From Paeniglutamicibacter quisquiliarum (GTDB taxonomy: Bacteria; Actinomycetota; Actinomycetes; Actinomycetales; Micrococcaceae), in contig NZ_JAHRED010000007.1 of the NCBI RefSeq assembly GCF_019084045.1, positions 124,001 through 188,000 of the forward strand: a stretch of 64,000 nt of DNA. The letters run 5' to 3'. Within the stretch, counting starts at the first letter, position 1. Each line of letters begins with the position of its first letter. Below the pieces are notes generated by a model. It did no database searches and had not been told where the DNA came from. It saw only the letters and a list, made by a program, of their open reading frames with translations. This document shows positions 44,581 through 52,938 of the stretch, piece by piece. A program made the position numbers and the translations under genes.

Positions 44581-45249
44581 CTAGATTTTTGCACCCTTCA
44601 GCACGACATGGCTCAGGAACTCGTGCACATGGGACATTTCCTGCGCGTTCACCGAGTGGAACATGTTGGTATAAAGCACCTTGGTGACGTGGACGTCGCT
44701 GGTGGCCCAGGCATGCGTGTACTCGATCTTGTCCTGGGTGATGACCGGATCGGCCTGGTCCCTTCCCCAGAACACCGGCTTCCGCATTTCCTTGAGCTTC
44801 TCGTCCTGGAAGAAGCCCGCTCCCTCTTCCGGCACCGCAAAACCGGACAGGCCGATGACCGTGGAGATCGCATCGGGCTGGTGCCGCAGCAGGGACGTGG
44901 CCACCGCCATGCCCATGGAGAATCCGAGCAGGCTCACCGATGAATGCTGCTTACTAACCGGCTCAAGCCAGGACCACAGGTCGGCGATGGAGTTCTTGAC
45001 GGCATCAAATGAATAATCCAGGTCCTGCATCAGCGGGAACCAGGTGTACCCCGGCCCCAATGACTGCGGGGCCCGAACCGAGACAATCGTGAATTCCTCC
45101 GGCAACATGGGGGCGAGCCCCATGAGGTCCTCTTCATTGGAGAGGTAGCCGTGCAAAAGCACCAGCAGCGGGGTGCCGGCGCGTTCGGATTCCGGGCGCG
45201 ACCAAATGACAGTGGGGTTCCAACTTGTTTCACTCACCAGACCAGTCAA
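44581..45249 (-). CDS. Alpha/beta hydrolase, phospholipase/carboxylesterase type
   Basis: Predicted serine esterase of 222 aa. The N-terminal oxyanion-hole segment is LLVLLHGYLSNEEDLMGLAP, the nucleophile elbow is LLGFSMGMAVATSL (Ser), and FWGRDQADPVITQDKIEYT carries the catalytic Asp. The family covers phospholipase/carboxylesterases; the exact substrate is not known. The expected His is near MFHSVNAQEM at the C-terminus. It faces the SGNH hydrolase gene across a divergent promoter. Confidence 0.87.
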   Translation of the reverse strand: MTGLVSETSWNPTVIWSRPESERAGTPLLVLLHGYLSNEEDLMGLAPMLPEEFTIVSVRAPQSLGPGYTWFPLMQDLDYSFDAVKNSIADLWSWLEPVSKQHSSVSLLGFSMGMAVATSLLRHQPDAISTVIGLSGFAVPEEGAGFFQDEKLKEMRKPVFWGRDQADPVITQDKIEYTHAWATSDVHVTKVLYTNMFHSVNAQEMSHVHEFLSHVVLKGAKI

Positions 45250-45329
45250 GCAGAAGTCCGCCGCATTCGGCGATCCGCCAAGTAACCTACGCTTAGGTAA
45301 CTTACGTATTCTTTGATAAGAATATCTTC
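45250..45329. promoter_or_regulatory. Divergent promoter region with an inverted repeat
   Basis: AAGTAACCTA (45280-45289) and TAGGTAACTT (45294-45303) form a one-mismatch inverted repeat around CGCT. TAGGT half-sites resemble metal-regulator boxes of the DtxR type, but the full consensus is not met. Confidence 0.4.
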
Positions 45330-46190
45330 GTGAACAACGTCATTGAAACACCTTCCTCAGCTTCCAGCCCACCGAGCATCGGAAGTCATCCGTGGGGTCG
45401 CTATGTCGCCATCGGGGATTCCTTCACGGAAGGCGTCGGCGATGACGACCCCCGCAGCCCCGGGAACTACCGCGGCTGGGCCGACCGGGTTGCCGAACAG
45501 CTCAGCCAGGGTGTCGATGATTTCGCCTATGCCAACCTGGCCATTCGGGGACGCCTCATCACCCAGATCTTTGACGAGCAGGCGGGGCCGGCACTGGAGT
45601 TGAAGCCGGACCTCATCAGCCTGTGCGCCGGCGGCAACGACGTGATTCGCCCGGGTGGCGACCCTGACGCCACCGCCGACAAGCTCGACGCGCTCATGCG
45701 GGTACTGGCCACCTCAAATGCCACGATCCTGCTCTTCACCGGTCCCGACATCCGCGATACCCCGGTACTGGGCGGAATCCGGGGCAAGGTTGCCATCTAC
45801 AACGAAAACGTGCGCACGATCGCTGCCCGTTACGATGCGGTGGTGGCGGACATGTGGTCGCTGCGGGAGTTACACCAACCGCGCATGTGGGCCGATGACC
45901 GCCTGCATTTCTCACCCCTGGGCCACCACACCATCGCGGCAATGGCCCTGGATGCCCTGAACGTCCCGCACCAGCTGCAACAACTTGAACCAAGCGAGGC
46001 CGAGATCAAGAACTGGCGCGAGGCCCGCCGCGACGACCTGATCTGGGCGCGCACGCACCTGGCCCCATGGGTGCTGCGCCGCCTGCGCCACCAGTCCTCC
46101 GGTGACGGCATCTCGCCGAAGCGACCCCTCGCCATCCCTTTCACCGAGCAGCCGCCCAACGCGTCCCTGGGCAATGGTCCCGCGATCTGA
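45330..46190 (+). CDS. SGNH/GDSL-family hydrolase
   Basis: Probable esterase or lipase of 286 aa, translated from GTG 45330. SGNH blocks are visible: block I VAIGDSFTEGVGDDD with the nucleophile Ser, block III GGNDVI and the catalytic Asp/His pair DRLHFSPLGH near residues 193-202. No signal peptide is seen, so it is likely cytosolic. Possible substrates include acetylated sugars or lipids. The first ATG or GTG choice is not decisive. Confidence 0.9.
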   Translation: MNNVIETPSSASSPPSIGSHPWGRYVAIGDSFTEGVGDDDPRSPGNYRGWADRVAEQLSQGVDDFAYANLAIRGRLITQIFDEQAGPALELKPDLISLCAGGNDVIRPGGDPDATADKLDALMRVLATSNATILLFTGPDIRDTPVLGGIRGKVAIYNENVRTIAARYDAVVADMWSLRELHQPRMWADDRLHFSPLGHHTIAAMALDALNVPHQLQQLEPSEAEIKNWREARRDDLIWARTHLAPWVLRRLRHQSSGDGISPKRPLAIPFTEQPPNASLGNGPAI

Positions 46191-46427
46191 TCGGGTGGAC
46201 CCCAGGCCCCGGCGAATGGCGGTGGCACTCCCCCGACATCACGAATGGAAAACGTTTGGTGGAATTCGTCTCGGTTTTTGCCGACGCGTGTTTGACTAGT
46301 GTCGAAAGCGAGATCACGACCCAGTTTGCCCCGGCATTCGACACCTTGAGGACGGCAACCCATCAACGATTCAAGCACCACCACAATTGACGGCCTTCCC
46401 CCCGAGGTCCTGGGACCCCAGGACTCC

Positions 46428-46772
46428 GTGGATTTCGGCTATGTCGACCCCGACCCGGATTTCCTGCCCGGCGGAATGGGCGGCGTTTTCGAGGCAATAC
46501 CCGTTTTCATGGTCATCTTCGCGATTGTGTTTATCGGGATCGTGGCCTTCGTGATATTCGTCTGGATACGAAACTACAAGGCCAGCAAGAACGCCGGAAT
46601 GGACATCTTTACACTGGAAACCGATCTGGCGACGCGTGCCGCCAATTCCCAAATGTTTGCTCCCCGGCAAACCCGCGAACAAAAGTTGGCCGAACTCGAA
46701 GGACTTCTGGCCCGGGGCGTCATCACCCGGGATGAATACACCCAGGCGCGCCTGAAGATCCTGACCGACTAG
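46428..46772 (+). CDS. SHOCT-domain membrane protein
   Basis: Protein of 114 aa from GTG 46428. It has one transmembrane helix (about residues 24-45, VFMVIFAIVFIGIVAFVIFV) and a C-terminal SHOCT motif REQKLAELEGLLARGVITRD-EYTQARLKIL. SHOCT motifs are short helical ends common in actinobacterial membrane proteins; the function is unknown. In-frame reading upstream (INDSSTTTIDGLPPEVLG) looks coding but has no ATG, GTG or TTG until 46428, so the true start may be a rare ATC at 46362 behind GAGGA. Confidence 0.75.
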   Translation: MDFGYVDPDPDFLPGGMGGVFEAIPVFMVIFAIVFIGIVAFVIFVWIRNYKASKNAGMDIFTLETDLATRAANSQMFAPRQTREQKLAELEGLLARGVITRDEYTQARLKILTD

Positions 46773-46795
46773 GTCCGGCACGCGAGGCGGAAATG

Positions 46796-46836
46796 CATGG
46801 CCCCGGCGGGGGAAGGACCCCCAAACCGGAGCCATG
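46796..46836. terminator. Terminator between convergent SHOCT and metX genes
   Basis: CATGGC (46796-46801) pairs with GCCATG (46831-46836), with inner CCCCGG/CCGG and GGGGG/CCCCC pairing. It lies 23 nt beyond the SHOCT gene stop and 9 nt beyond the metX stop. Confidence 0.7.
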
Positions 46837-46845
46837 TCCGTTCAG

Positions 46846-48024
46846 CTACCCGGCGTCGGCCTGCAGTCCGGATTCCCGCGCGAAAATGTGTTCATCCAGG
46901 GCATCGCTTAGTTGCTCGATGTCGGTCAGGAAGCCGTCATGGCCAATCGGCGACGTGATGTAGTGGACCTTGCCGGGAATCGGCAGCAACCCGGCAAGGC
47001 GCTCCGACTGCTCTGGCCAGTACAAGCGATCCGAGTCCACGGCGGCCACCAGGACATTCACATTTTCCAGTCGTGCCACGGCCGCTTCGATGGATCCATG
47101 GCCCCTGCCGATATCGTGGCTCATGAGCGCCTCGGTCAGCACCAAATAACTGTTGGCGTCGAAGCGGCCCACCAGCTTGCTGGCTTGGTGGTCCAGGTAG
47201 CTTTCCACCTGGTACCGGCCGCGGTCCAGCCCGGGGCTGGAGACCGGCAATTCGTCGCCTTGCGGCGCCCGCCCGAAACGGACGTCCAGTTCGGCCGCCG
47301 TGCGGTAGGTGATGTGGGCAATGCGCCGCGCGATCCCCAGCCCCGCGGAGGGCACGAGTTCGTTCGCGTAGTAGTCGCCCCCGGCGAAATCAGGGTCCAG
47401 CCTGATCGCGGCCGTTTGCGCCTGGGCGAAGGCAATCTGCTCGGCCGACGATTCGGCCGAGGCGGCCACGACCACGCAATTCCTCACCCGCTCCGGGAAC
47501 TCGATGGCCCACTCCAGGGCCCGTGCCCCGCCCATGGATCCGCCCAGTACGGTGTGCCACGCGGCGATGCCCAGCTCGTCGGCCAGACGCGCCTCGAGAC
47601 GCACCGAGTCCTTGATGGTGGTGAACGGGAACCGCGATCCCCAGGGAACCCCGTCCGGGTCCAGGCTGGCCGGACCGGTGCTTCCGGAGCAGCCGCCGAC
47701 CATGTTCGCGGCAACCACGAAGTAGCGATCGGTGTCCACGGTCTTGCCGGGGCCGACGAAGCCGTCCCACCAGCCGGGCTCGGTCGAGGCCCCGCGCGCC
47801 ACATGGCTGTCCCCGGTCAGGGCATGGGCAATGTAGATCGCGTTTGAGGCGTCGACGTTCAGCGTTCCCCAGGTTTCGTAGCCCAGCACGATGTCCGGCA
47901 GCGTCGAGCCGGTTTCAAAGGTGTAGGCACCGGTGTGCAGGTGCCGCAGGATGCCGTCCGGGGCAAAGTCCAGCCCCGCGGCGGTTTCTGCGTCATATAG
48001 GACCACGTTTGTCTCCACACTCAC
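46846..48024 (-). CDS. metX: Homoserine O-acetyltransferase
   Basis: Alpha/beta-hydrolase enzyme that transfers acetyl from acetyl-CoA to homoserine in methionine synthesis. The 392-aa protein begins VSVETNVVLYDAETAAG (GTG 48024, overlapping the metY stop by GTGA). Features are LGYETWGTLNVDASNAIYIA, GGCSGSTGPASLDPDG and the nucleophile-elbow LGGSMGGARALEWAIEFPE. It is co-transcribed with metY behind a SAM riboswitch. Confidence 0.95.
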   Translation of the reverse strand: MSVETNVVLYDAETAAGLDFAPDGILRHLHTGAYTFETGSTLPDIVLGYETWGTLNVDASNAIYIAHALTGDSHVARGASTEPGWWDGFVGPGKTVDTDRYFVVAANMVGGCSGSTGPASLDPDGVPWGSRFPFTTIKDSVRLEARLADELGIAAWHTVLGGSMGGARALEWAIEFPERVRNCVVVAASAESSAEQIAFAQAQTAAIRLDPDFAGGDYYANELVPSAGLGIARRIAHITYRTAAELDVRFGRAPQGDELPVSSPGLDRGRYQVESYLDHQASKLVGRFDANSYLVLTEALMSHDIGRGHGSIEAAVARLENVNVLVAAVDSDRLYWPEQSERLAGLLPIPGKVHYITSPIGHDGFLTDIEQLSDALDEHIFARESGLQADAG

Positions 48025-49364
48025 AAGGTGCCCTGCAGCTCGACCTCGGCCGCGGCGGCCACGGCCTCGAAGCCCGCCTGCAGGTCGGCGATGATGTCCA
48101 CGACGTTTTCGATGCCGACGCTCAACCGGACCAGGCCCGGGGAGACGCCCGCGGCGACCTGCTCCGCCTCGCTAAGCTGCGCATGGGTGGTGGAGGCGGG
48201 GTGGATGACCAGGGAGCGCACGTCCCCGAGGTTGGCCACGTGCGAGTGCAGCTCCAGCGCGTCGACGAAGCCCTGGCCGGCCGCGCTTCCGCCCGCCAGC
48301 TCGAAGGACACGATGGCCCCGATGCCGCGCGGCCCGTACTTGCGGCCCCGCTCGAACCACTGGCTGGACTCGAGCCCTGCATAAAGCACCCGCTCAACCT
48401 GCGGCCGGGCCTCAAGCCACTGAGCGACCTCCACCGCGTTGGCGACGTGGCGCTCCATGCGCAGCGAGAGGGTTTCGAGCCCCTGGGCAATCAGGAACGC
48501 GTTGAAGGGGGCAACGGCCGAGCCGAGGTCGCGCAGCAATTGCACGCGAGCCTTGAGCACGTAGGCGAGGTTGGCTCCCAGTGCCCCGTTGACGCCGAGG
48601 TCCCGGGCATAGACCAGCCCGTTGTAGGAATCGTCCGGGGTGTTGAAGCCCGGGAACCTTTCCGGGTCGGCGGCGAAGTCGAAATTGCCCGAATCCACGA
48701 TGACCCCGGCGATCGCGGTGCCGTGCCCGCCAAGGTACTTGGTGGCCGAGTGGATCACGATGTCGGCGCCCCACTCGATGGGACGGATGAGGTACGGGGT
48801 GGCCAGGGTGTTGTCGACAATCAGCGGCACCCCGGACTCGTGTGCGATGGCGGAGACGGCCTCGATGTCGAGCACGTCCTGGCGCGGATTGGAGACCACC
48901 TCGCCGAAGAATGCCTTGGTGTTGGGCTTGACCGCCGCGCGCCAGCCGTCCAGGTCGTCGGGATCCGCCACGAACGTGACCTCGATGCCGAGCTTGCGCA
49001 GCGTGTGCTTGAGCAGGTTCTGCGTCCCGCCATACAGGCTGGGGCTGGCCACGATGTGGTCGCCGGCCTCGGCGAGGTTCAGGATGGCGAAGGTCGTCGC
49101 TGCCTGGCCCGAAGCAAGCAGCAGGGCCCCCACGCCACCTTCGAGGCTGGCAATGCGCTGCTCCACGGCGTCCTGCGTCGGGTTGCCGATTCGCGTGTAA
49201 ATGGGTTCCAGCTCGGCGAGGGCAAAGCGGGCGGCCGCGCTCTCGGCACTCGGGAACACAAACGAGCTGGTTTGGTAGATCGGCAGGGCGCGCGCGCCGG
49301 TTGCGGCGTCGGGCTCCTGTCCCACATGGATCTGACGGGTTTCAAAGGACCAGTTGTTAGACAT
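48021..49364 (-). CDS. metY: O-acetylhomoserine sulfhydrylase
   Basis: PLP enzyme of the Cys/Met metabolism family that forms homocysteine from O-acetylhomoserine and sulfide. The 447-aa protein starts MSNNWSFETRQIHVGQEP at ATG 49364. It shows the family active-site region IVIHSATKYLGGHGTAIAG with the PLP lysine in SATK and substrate region ALGANLAYVLKARVQLLRD. O-acetylserine use is also possible in this family. It leads metY-metX and carries an upstream SAM-IV riboswitch. Confidence 0.95.
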   Translation of the reverse strand: MSNNWSFETRQIHVGQEPDAATGARALPIYQTSSFVFPSAESAAARFALAELEPIYTRIGNPTQDAVEQRIASLEGGVGALLLASGQAATTFAILNLAEAGDHIVASPSLYGGTQNLLKHTLRKLGIEVTFVADPDDLDGWRAAVKPNTKAFFGEVVSNPRQDVLDIEAVSAIAHESGVPLIVDNTLATPYLIRPIEWGADIVIHSATKYLGGHGTAIAGVIVDSGNFDFAADPERFPGFNTPDDSYNGLVYARDLGVNGALGANLAYVLKARVQLLRDLGSAVAPFNAFLIAQGLETLSLRMERHVANAVEVAQWLEARPQVERVLYAGLESSQWFERGRKYGPRGIGAIVSFELAGGSAAGQGFVDALELHSHVANLGDVRSLVIHPASTTHAQLSEAEQVAAGVSPGLVRLSVGIENVVDIIADLQAGFEAVAAAAEVELQGTL

Positions 49365-49471
49365 CTCTTCCCCTTCAAGGATTCGTAGGGGTATGCCCGA
49401 AGCCGACTCCGGTTGTGGCCGTGTCTTGGCTGGGGGCAATCCCGCGCTTGTCCCACGTCTTTTTGACGCAG

Positions 49472-49556
49472 GGCCTGGTCTTCACCCGGGGCACCCCACC
49501 GCGGCGGAGGGTTGCCGTTCAGCAAGCCGGGGCCTTCTGCTGAAACTCATGACCTT
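49472..49556 (-). promoter_or_regulatory. SAM-IV riboswitch aptamer upstream of metY
   Basis: On the minus strand the aptamer starts GGTCATGAG and ends GAAGACC, closing stem P1. Between them lie the family hallmarks GGCTTGCTGA, CGGCAACCCTCC and CGGTGGGGTGCCCCGGGTGA. This fits the SAM-IV consensus known in actinobacteria. It ends about 110 nt before the metY start, leaving room for an expression platform (hairpin at about 49447-49468). Rising SAM should lower metY-metX expression. Confidence 0.85.
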
Positions 49557-49721
49557 GGCATTAAGTCTGGCCCAGCGCTTCATATGTTCGCAACCACGTC
49601 TCAAATTGTGACGAGCCGAAGGGCAACCGCACTACCCCGCAGCCGTTTGAACCAAGCAACCACAAAGCAAGTTAGGCAATCCTAAGTCGAGAGCCAGATC
49701 ACAAAGTGCCATGATAGGCAC

Positions 49722-50366
49722 ATGATGAGGTTGGACCATGTAACTTACGCTTGTGGACCCGACGGCCTCGCGGCAACTGCCGCTCGGATCGGCGAGGCCC
49801 TTGGACTCGAATCTGTAAAGGGCGGTGTACACCCACGTTTTGGTACGCGCAATGTCATCTTCCCGCTGAAGAATGGCCAGTACCTGGAAGTTGTCGAAGT
49901 CTTGAACCACCCGTCGTCGGACAAGGCGCCGTTTGGCCAGGCCGTTCGCGCCCGCTCCGAACTCGGTGGCGGCTGGATGGGCTGGTGCGTCGCGGTTGAC
50001 GACTTGGCTCCGGCGGAAGAGCGCCTGGGCCGGGGCTCGGTTCCGGGAAACCGCAAATTCCCGGATGGGCAGGAACTGACCTGGCGCCAGATCGGCATCA
50101 ACGGCCTGATCGCCGATCCGCAGGTTCCTTACCTGTTGCGCTGGGACGACGGAACCGAGGAGCTTCACCCGTCAAAGGCACTGGAACCGGTTGGCAAGAT
50201 CTCCTCGATCAGCATTGCCGGCTCCAGCGAACGCGTTGCCGACTGGCTCGGACAGCCCGAGCAGTTGCCCGTTGGCGAGGTTGCCGTCGATTGGCAGGCT
50301 CCCAACGGGACACCGGGAATCCTTTCGGTGACCTTCGAAACGCCCAAGGGACAAATCACGCTGTAA
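49722..50366 (+). CDS. VOC / glyoxalase-like protein
   Basis: Cytosolic 214-aa protein of the vicinal-oxygen-chelate superfamily. It has MRLDHVTYACGPDGLAATAA, VKGGVHPRFGTRNVIFPLKN with YLEVVEVL, and ITADPQVPYLLRW-like reading IADPQVPYLLRWDD in the second half. Metal ligands could be H6 and E56-like residues, but no specific reaction can be named. The tail IAGSSERVADWLGQPEQ is family-typical. Confidence 0.85.
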   Translation: MMRLDHVTYACGPDGLAATAARIGEALGLESVKGGVHPRFGTRNVIFPLKNGQYLEVVEVLNHPSSDKAPFGQAVRARSELGGGWMGWCVAVDDLAPAEERLGRGSVPGNRKFPDGQELTWRQIGINGLIADPQVPYLLRWDDGTEELHPSKALEPVGKISSISIAGSSERVADWLGQPEQLPVGEVAVDWQAPNGTPGILSVTFETPKGQITL

Positions 50367-50390
50367 CCACGCAGCGCGGGGAACCACGAT

Positions 50391-50431
50391 CAAGGTGGGG
50401 TTGGCCGGATGATCCGGCTAGCCCCACCTTG
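50391..50431. terminator. Terminator between convergent VOC and small membrane genes
   Basis: CAAGGTGGGG (50391-50400) pairs with CCCCACCTTG (50422-50431), extended by GGCCGGA/TCCGGCT-like pairing. It serves both strands. Confidence 0.75.
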
Positions 50432-50433
50432 CC

Positions 50434-50709
50434 TCATTTCCGGTCGGTTCCGCCGGCAGCAGCCTGCAGATCGTCCTTCAGGATTTCGAAGTGCTTCACC
50501 ATGATGGATCCGATGGCCATGAACAGGCCGCCCACCAGCAATGCCTGCTGAAGTCGGACTTCCATCCCGAAGACCAGTTCCTCACCCGGCAACATGGTTT
50601 CGTAGTACCACTTCCAGATCGGATTTCCGATCACGGCCGTGCCCGCACCAACCAAGGCGAGGACGAGGCCGAGTCGGAGCATGGTTTTCGAACTCAAGAG
50701 TTGGGGCAT
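50434..50709 (-). CDS. Small two-helix membrane protein, paralogue A
   Basis: 91-aa protein starting MPQLLSSKTMLRLGLVLALV at ATG 50709. Two hydrophobic helices are visible, near the start and at ALLVGGLFMAIGSIM. Its start resembles that of the gene immediately upstream (MPRALSSQKMFRVGLVLGIL), so the two are tandem paralogues. No known function. An upstream ATG at 50751 gives a longer reading and is less likely because of this alignment. Confidence 0.65.
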   Translation of the reverse strand: MPQLLSSKTMLRLGLVLALVGAGTAVIGNPIWKWYYETMLPGEELVFGMEVRLQQALLVGGLFMAIGSIMVKHFEILKDDLQAAAGGTDRK

Positions 50710-50790
50710 CGCTGCTTCTCGACTTTCCTGGGGTTTTCCGCTTCTGGCCACCTGCCACCGGCCGACATTTCCCGGCCGTGGTTCCGGTGG

Positions 50791-51084
50791 CTAATCCCGC
50801 GGCAGTCCTGACTCCGGCCACGTCGCGCTTCTCACGGAGGCGACGGCCTCTTCCGCTGAGCGAACCACGAAGGATCCGGCCAGCAGGAACAGCCCGCCAA
50901 AGAAGGTGCCTTGCTGGATCACGGCGGCCAGCCCACCCACCAGGCCCGTGAGCGGGTAATTGAGGCCGCCGAGGTTGATCAGCCAGTTCAGGAGCGGTGA
51001 AACGATGATGTAGAAAAGGGCTCCAAGAATACCCAACACCAGACCAACACGGAACATTTTCTGTGAGCTCAGGGCCCGGGGCAT
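50791..51084 (-). CDS. Small two-helix membrane protein, paralogue B
   Basis: 97-aa protein starting MPRALSSQKMFRVGLVLGIL at ATG 51084. The second helix reads TFFGGLFLLAGSFV. It aligns along its length with the downstream paralogue at 50434-50709, with which it forms a tandem pair separated by 81 nt. Its function is unknown. The ORF extending to 51186 includes an Arg-rich tail and was rejected. Confidence 0.65.
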   Translation of the reverse strand: MPRALSSQKMFRVGLVLGILGALFYIIVSPLLNWLINLGGLNYPLTGLVGGLAAVIQQGTFFGGLFLLAGSFVVRSAEEAVASVRSATWPESGLPRD

Positions 51085-51219
51085 ATCCTGCTCCTTGGTT
51101 GACGGGTCCAGGCCCCGGCGCCGGAATTCGGTGCGCATTCCCGGTGGTCTGGTTTCCTTGAGCCTAGCAACGTGCCCCCAAAGCACAAGTGTTCACGAAC
51201 AAAGTGATCAAACCGTGTT

Positions 51220-52032
51220 TTATGAACCAAGACCGATGGCCGTGCCGACCAGCGCGTAACCTACGAACCCGGCAATATCCAACAATGCATGGGCGATCAC
51301 CAGCGGCATGACCCTGCCCTTCCTCGAGTACACGTAGCCAAAGACCACGCCCATCGCGACGTTCCCGATGAAGGGACCGATCCCCTGATACAGGTGGTAG
51401 CTGCCCCGCAGCACGGCGCAGGCAAGGATGATTTGCCACTTGCCCCAGCCCAGGCGCCCGAGTCTCTCGAAGAGGTAGCCGACCACGATCACCTCTTCCA
51501 GGATGCCGTGGCGGATCGCGGAGAAGACCAGCACGGGGACCGTCCACCAATAGTCGTCCAGCGCCGCCGGCACGATGATCGTGGTCAGCCCGAGGGCACG
51601 GCCCGCCGCGTAGACACCAAGCGTTCCGACGCCCATGGCCAGAAACAGGCCGGTTCCCCAGCCCAGGTCCCGAACCGGCCGCGCCAAGTCAAAGCCGAGC
51701 CGGGCAAAGGGGCTGCCCCCGGGAATCCTCCAGAGCAGGTACAACACCAGCATCACCGGCACCAGGCCGAAGAAGATGTCGAGCAGCTGGTAGGTCAGGT
51801 CGAAGTACTGGCGCTGGTTCAGCGAATTGTTCAGCGAAGTGGTCTGCGAGCCCAGGGGCGCACGGGTCATCTTGTCGATGAGGTTCACGATCGCGTAAAT
51901 GCCCGATTGGCCCAGGGACAAGCCCAGGACGATGAGCAGCTCGATCTTCAATCCGCGGCGCGTCCCGGCTTCCGCCACCGTGCTTTCCAACGCTGCGCTG
52001 GATGCGGTGTTCCCCTGCGCTTCTGAGATCAT
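51220..52032 (-). CDS. CPBP-family (Abi) intramembrane protease-like protein
   Basis: Membrane protein of 270 aa starting MISEAQGNTASSAALEST at ATG 52032. The C-terminal half has the CPBP motifs EEVIVVGYLFERLG, RGSYHLYQGIGPFIGN and VIAHALLD. The CPBP Arg in EExxxR is replaced by Val (EEVIVV) and the Phe of FxxxH is Arg, so catalytic competence is uncertain. Family members act as prenyl-protein proteases or in bacteriocin immunity; no bacteriocin gene is nearby. Confidence 0.8.
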   Translation of the reverse strand: MISEAQGNTASSAALESTVAEAGTRRGLKIELLIVLGLSLGQSGIYAIVNLIDKMTRAPLGSQTTSLNNSLNQRQYFDLTYQLLDIFFGLVPVMLVLYLLWRIPGGSPFARLGFDLARPVRDLGWGTGLFLAMGVGTLGVYAAGRALGLTTIIVPAALDDYWWTVPVLVFSAIRHGILEEVIVVGYLFERLGRLGWGKWQIILACAVLRGSYHLYQGIGPFIGNVAMGVVFGYVYSRKGRVMPLVIAHALLDIAGFVGYALVGTAIGLGS

Positions 52033-52095
52033 GACGTCGATCCTACGTGTTGATCCTGTGTATCCGCACACCCGTTGGCCTGCAAGGATGGAGGG

Positions 52096-52938
52096 GTGAG
52101 ACGAGATGCGCTGCCCCGCGAATACGAGCTGGCGAATGCCCTATATCCCGGACCGGACTGGAAGTCCGCGCACGTGGACGAAGGCGGCCAGTTCCACCTG
52201 GTGCTGGTGGCCGAGGACCAGGCGGTGATGCGCATGGGTCGCACCGCCGAGTCGTCCGCCCGGCTGCAGCGGCGCGTGGACCTGATCCAGGCGCTGTCGG
52301 GCCTCTTCAGTTTCCAGCTGCCCACAGCACTGGGCCCGGTCTGGCACGGCGATGATTTCTCCGCGGTCATCCAGCGCTACATCCCGGGTGCGGCGCACCC
52401 GCCGCACACCGGTGACGCACCACGCCTGCGCTCCGTGCTCGAGGAACTGGCGGCCGTGGACCTGCGGCCGCTTGACGGACTGCTGGCCGAGCCGTATTCG
52501 TTCCGGGGACCGTGGACCGCGCCGAAGATCGACGCGACCTTGTGCGCCTTGCCGCTGGAGTTGGCCGGAGCCGCGCGGCAGGTCCTGGACACCATCCCCG
52601 CCTTCGGGGCAGTGGCGCCTTCGCTGGTCCACGGGGACCTCGCGGGGCACAACATGCGCTGGCGCGATGGCAATCTGCTCGGCATCCTGGACTGGGACCT
52701 GGCCGCGGCATGGGACCCTGCGCTGAACACCGCATATCTCTGTCTCTGGCACGGCACCGACTTCGCCGAGGCCATTGCCCCGAGCCCCGAGGTGGCCTGG
52801 CGCGCCCGAATTTGGCTGGGTGCCATGGCACTGGAGAGCGTCTACGACGCTTCATTGGATCCGGGCCGGGACCTTGGTGCACTGATCGGGAAGATCGGCC
52901 CGCGCCTCGTGGCCGCTGCCGCCGCCACCCGCGGCTAG
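52096..52938 (+). CDS. Aminoglycoside phosphotransferase-family (APH) kinase-like protein
   Basis: Small-molecule kinase-fold protein of 280 aa from GTG 52096 behind GGATGGAG. The catalytic loop is SLVHGDLAGHNMRWRDGN and the metal-binding segment is GILDWDLAAAWDPALN, the hallmarks of the APH superfamily. The expected N-terminal ATP-binding Lys is not obvious. The substrate is unknown and resistance is not implied. The gene shares its stop codon with the convergent DeoR regulator (overlapping CTAG). Confidence 0.85.
   Translation: MRRDALPREYELANALYPGPDWKSAHVDEGGQFHLVLVAEDQAVMRMGRTAESSARLQRRVDLIQALSGLFSFQLPTALGPVWHGDDFSAVIQRYIPGAAHPPHTGDAPRLRSVLEELAAVDLRPLDGLLAEPYSFRGPWTAPKIDATLCALPLELAGAARQVLDTIPAFGAVAPSLVHGDLAGHNMRWRDGNLLGILDWDLAAAWDPALNTAYLCLWHGTDFAEAIAPSPEVAWRARIWLGAMALESVYDASLDPGRDLGALIGKIGPRLVAAAAATRG

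Noticed and set aside
52096-52938. Antibiotic-resistance kinase
   Set aside because: The APH fold is shared by many non-resistance kinases and there is no resistance context.
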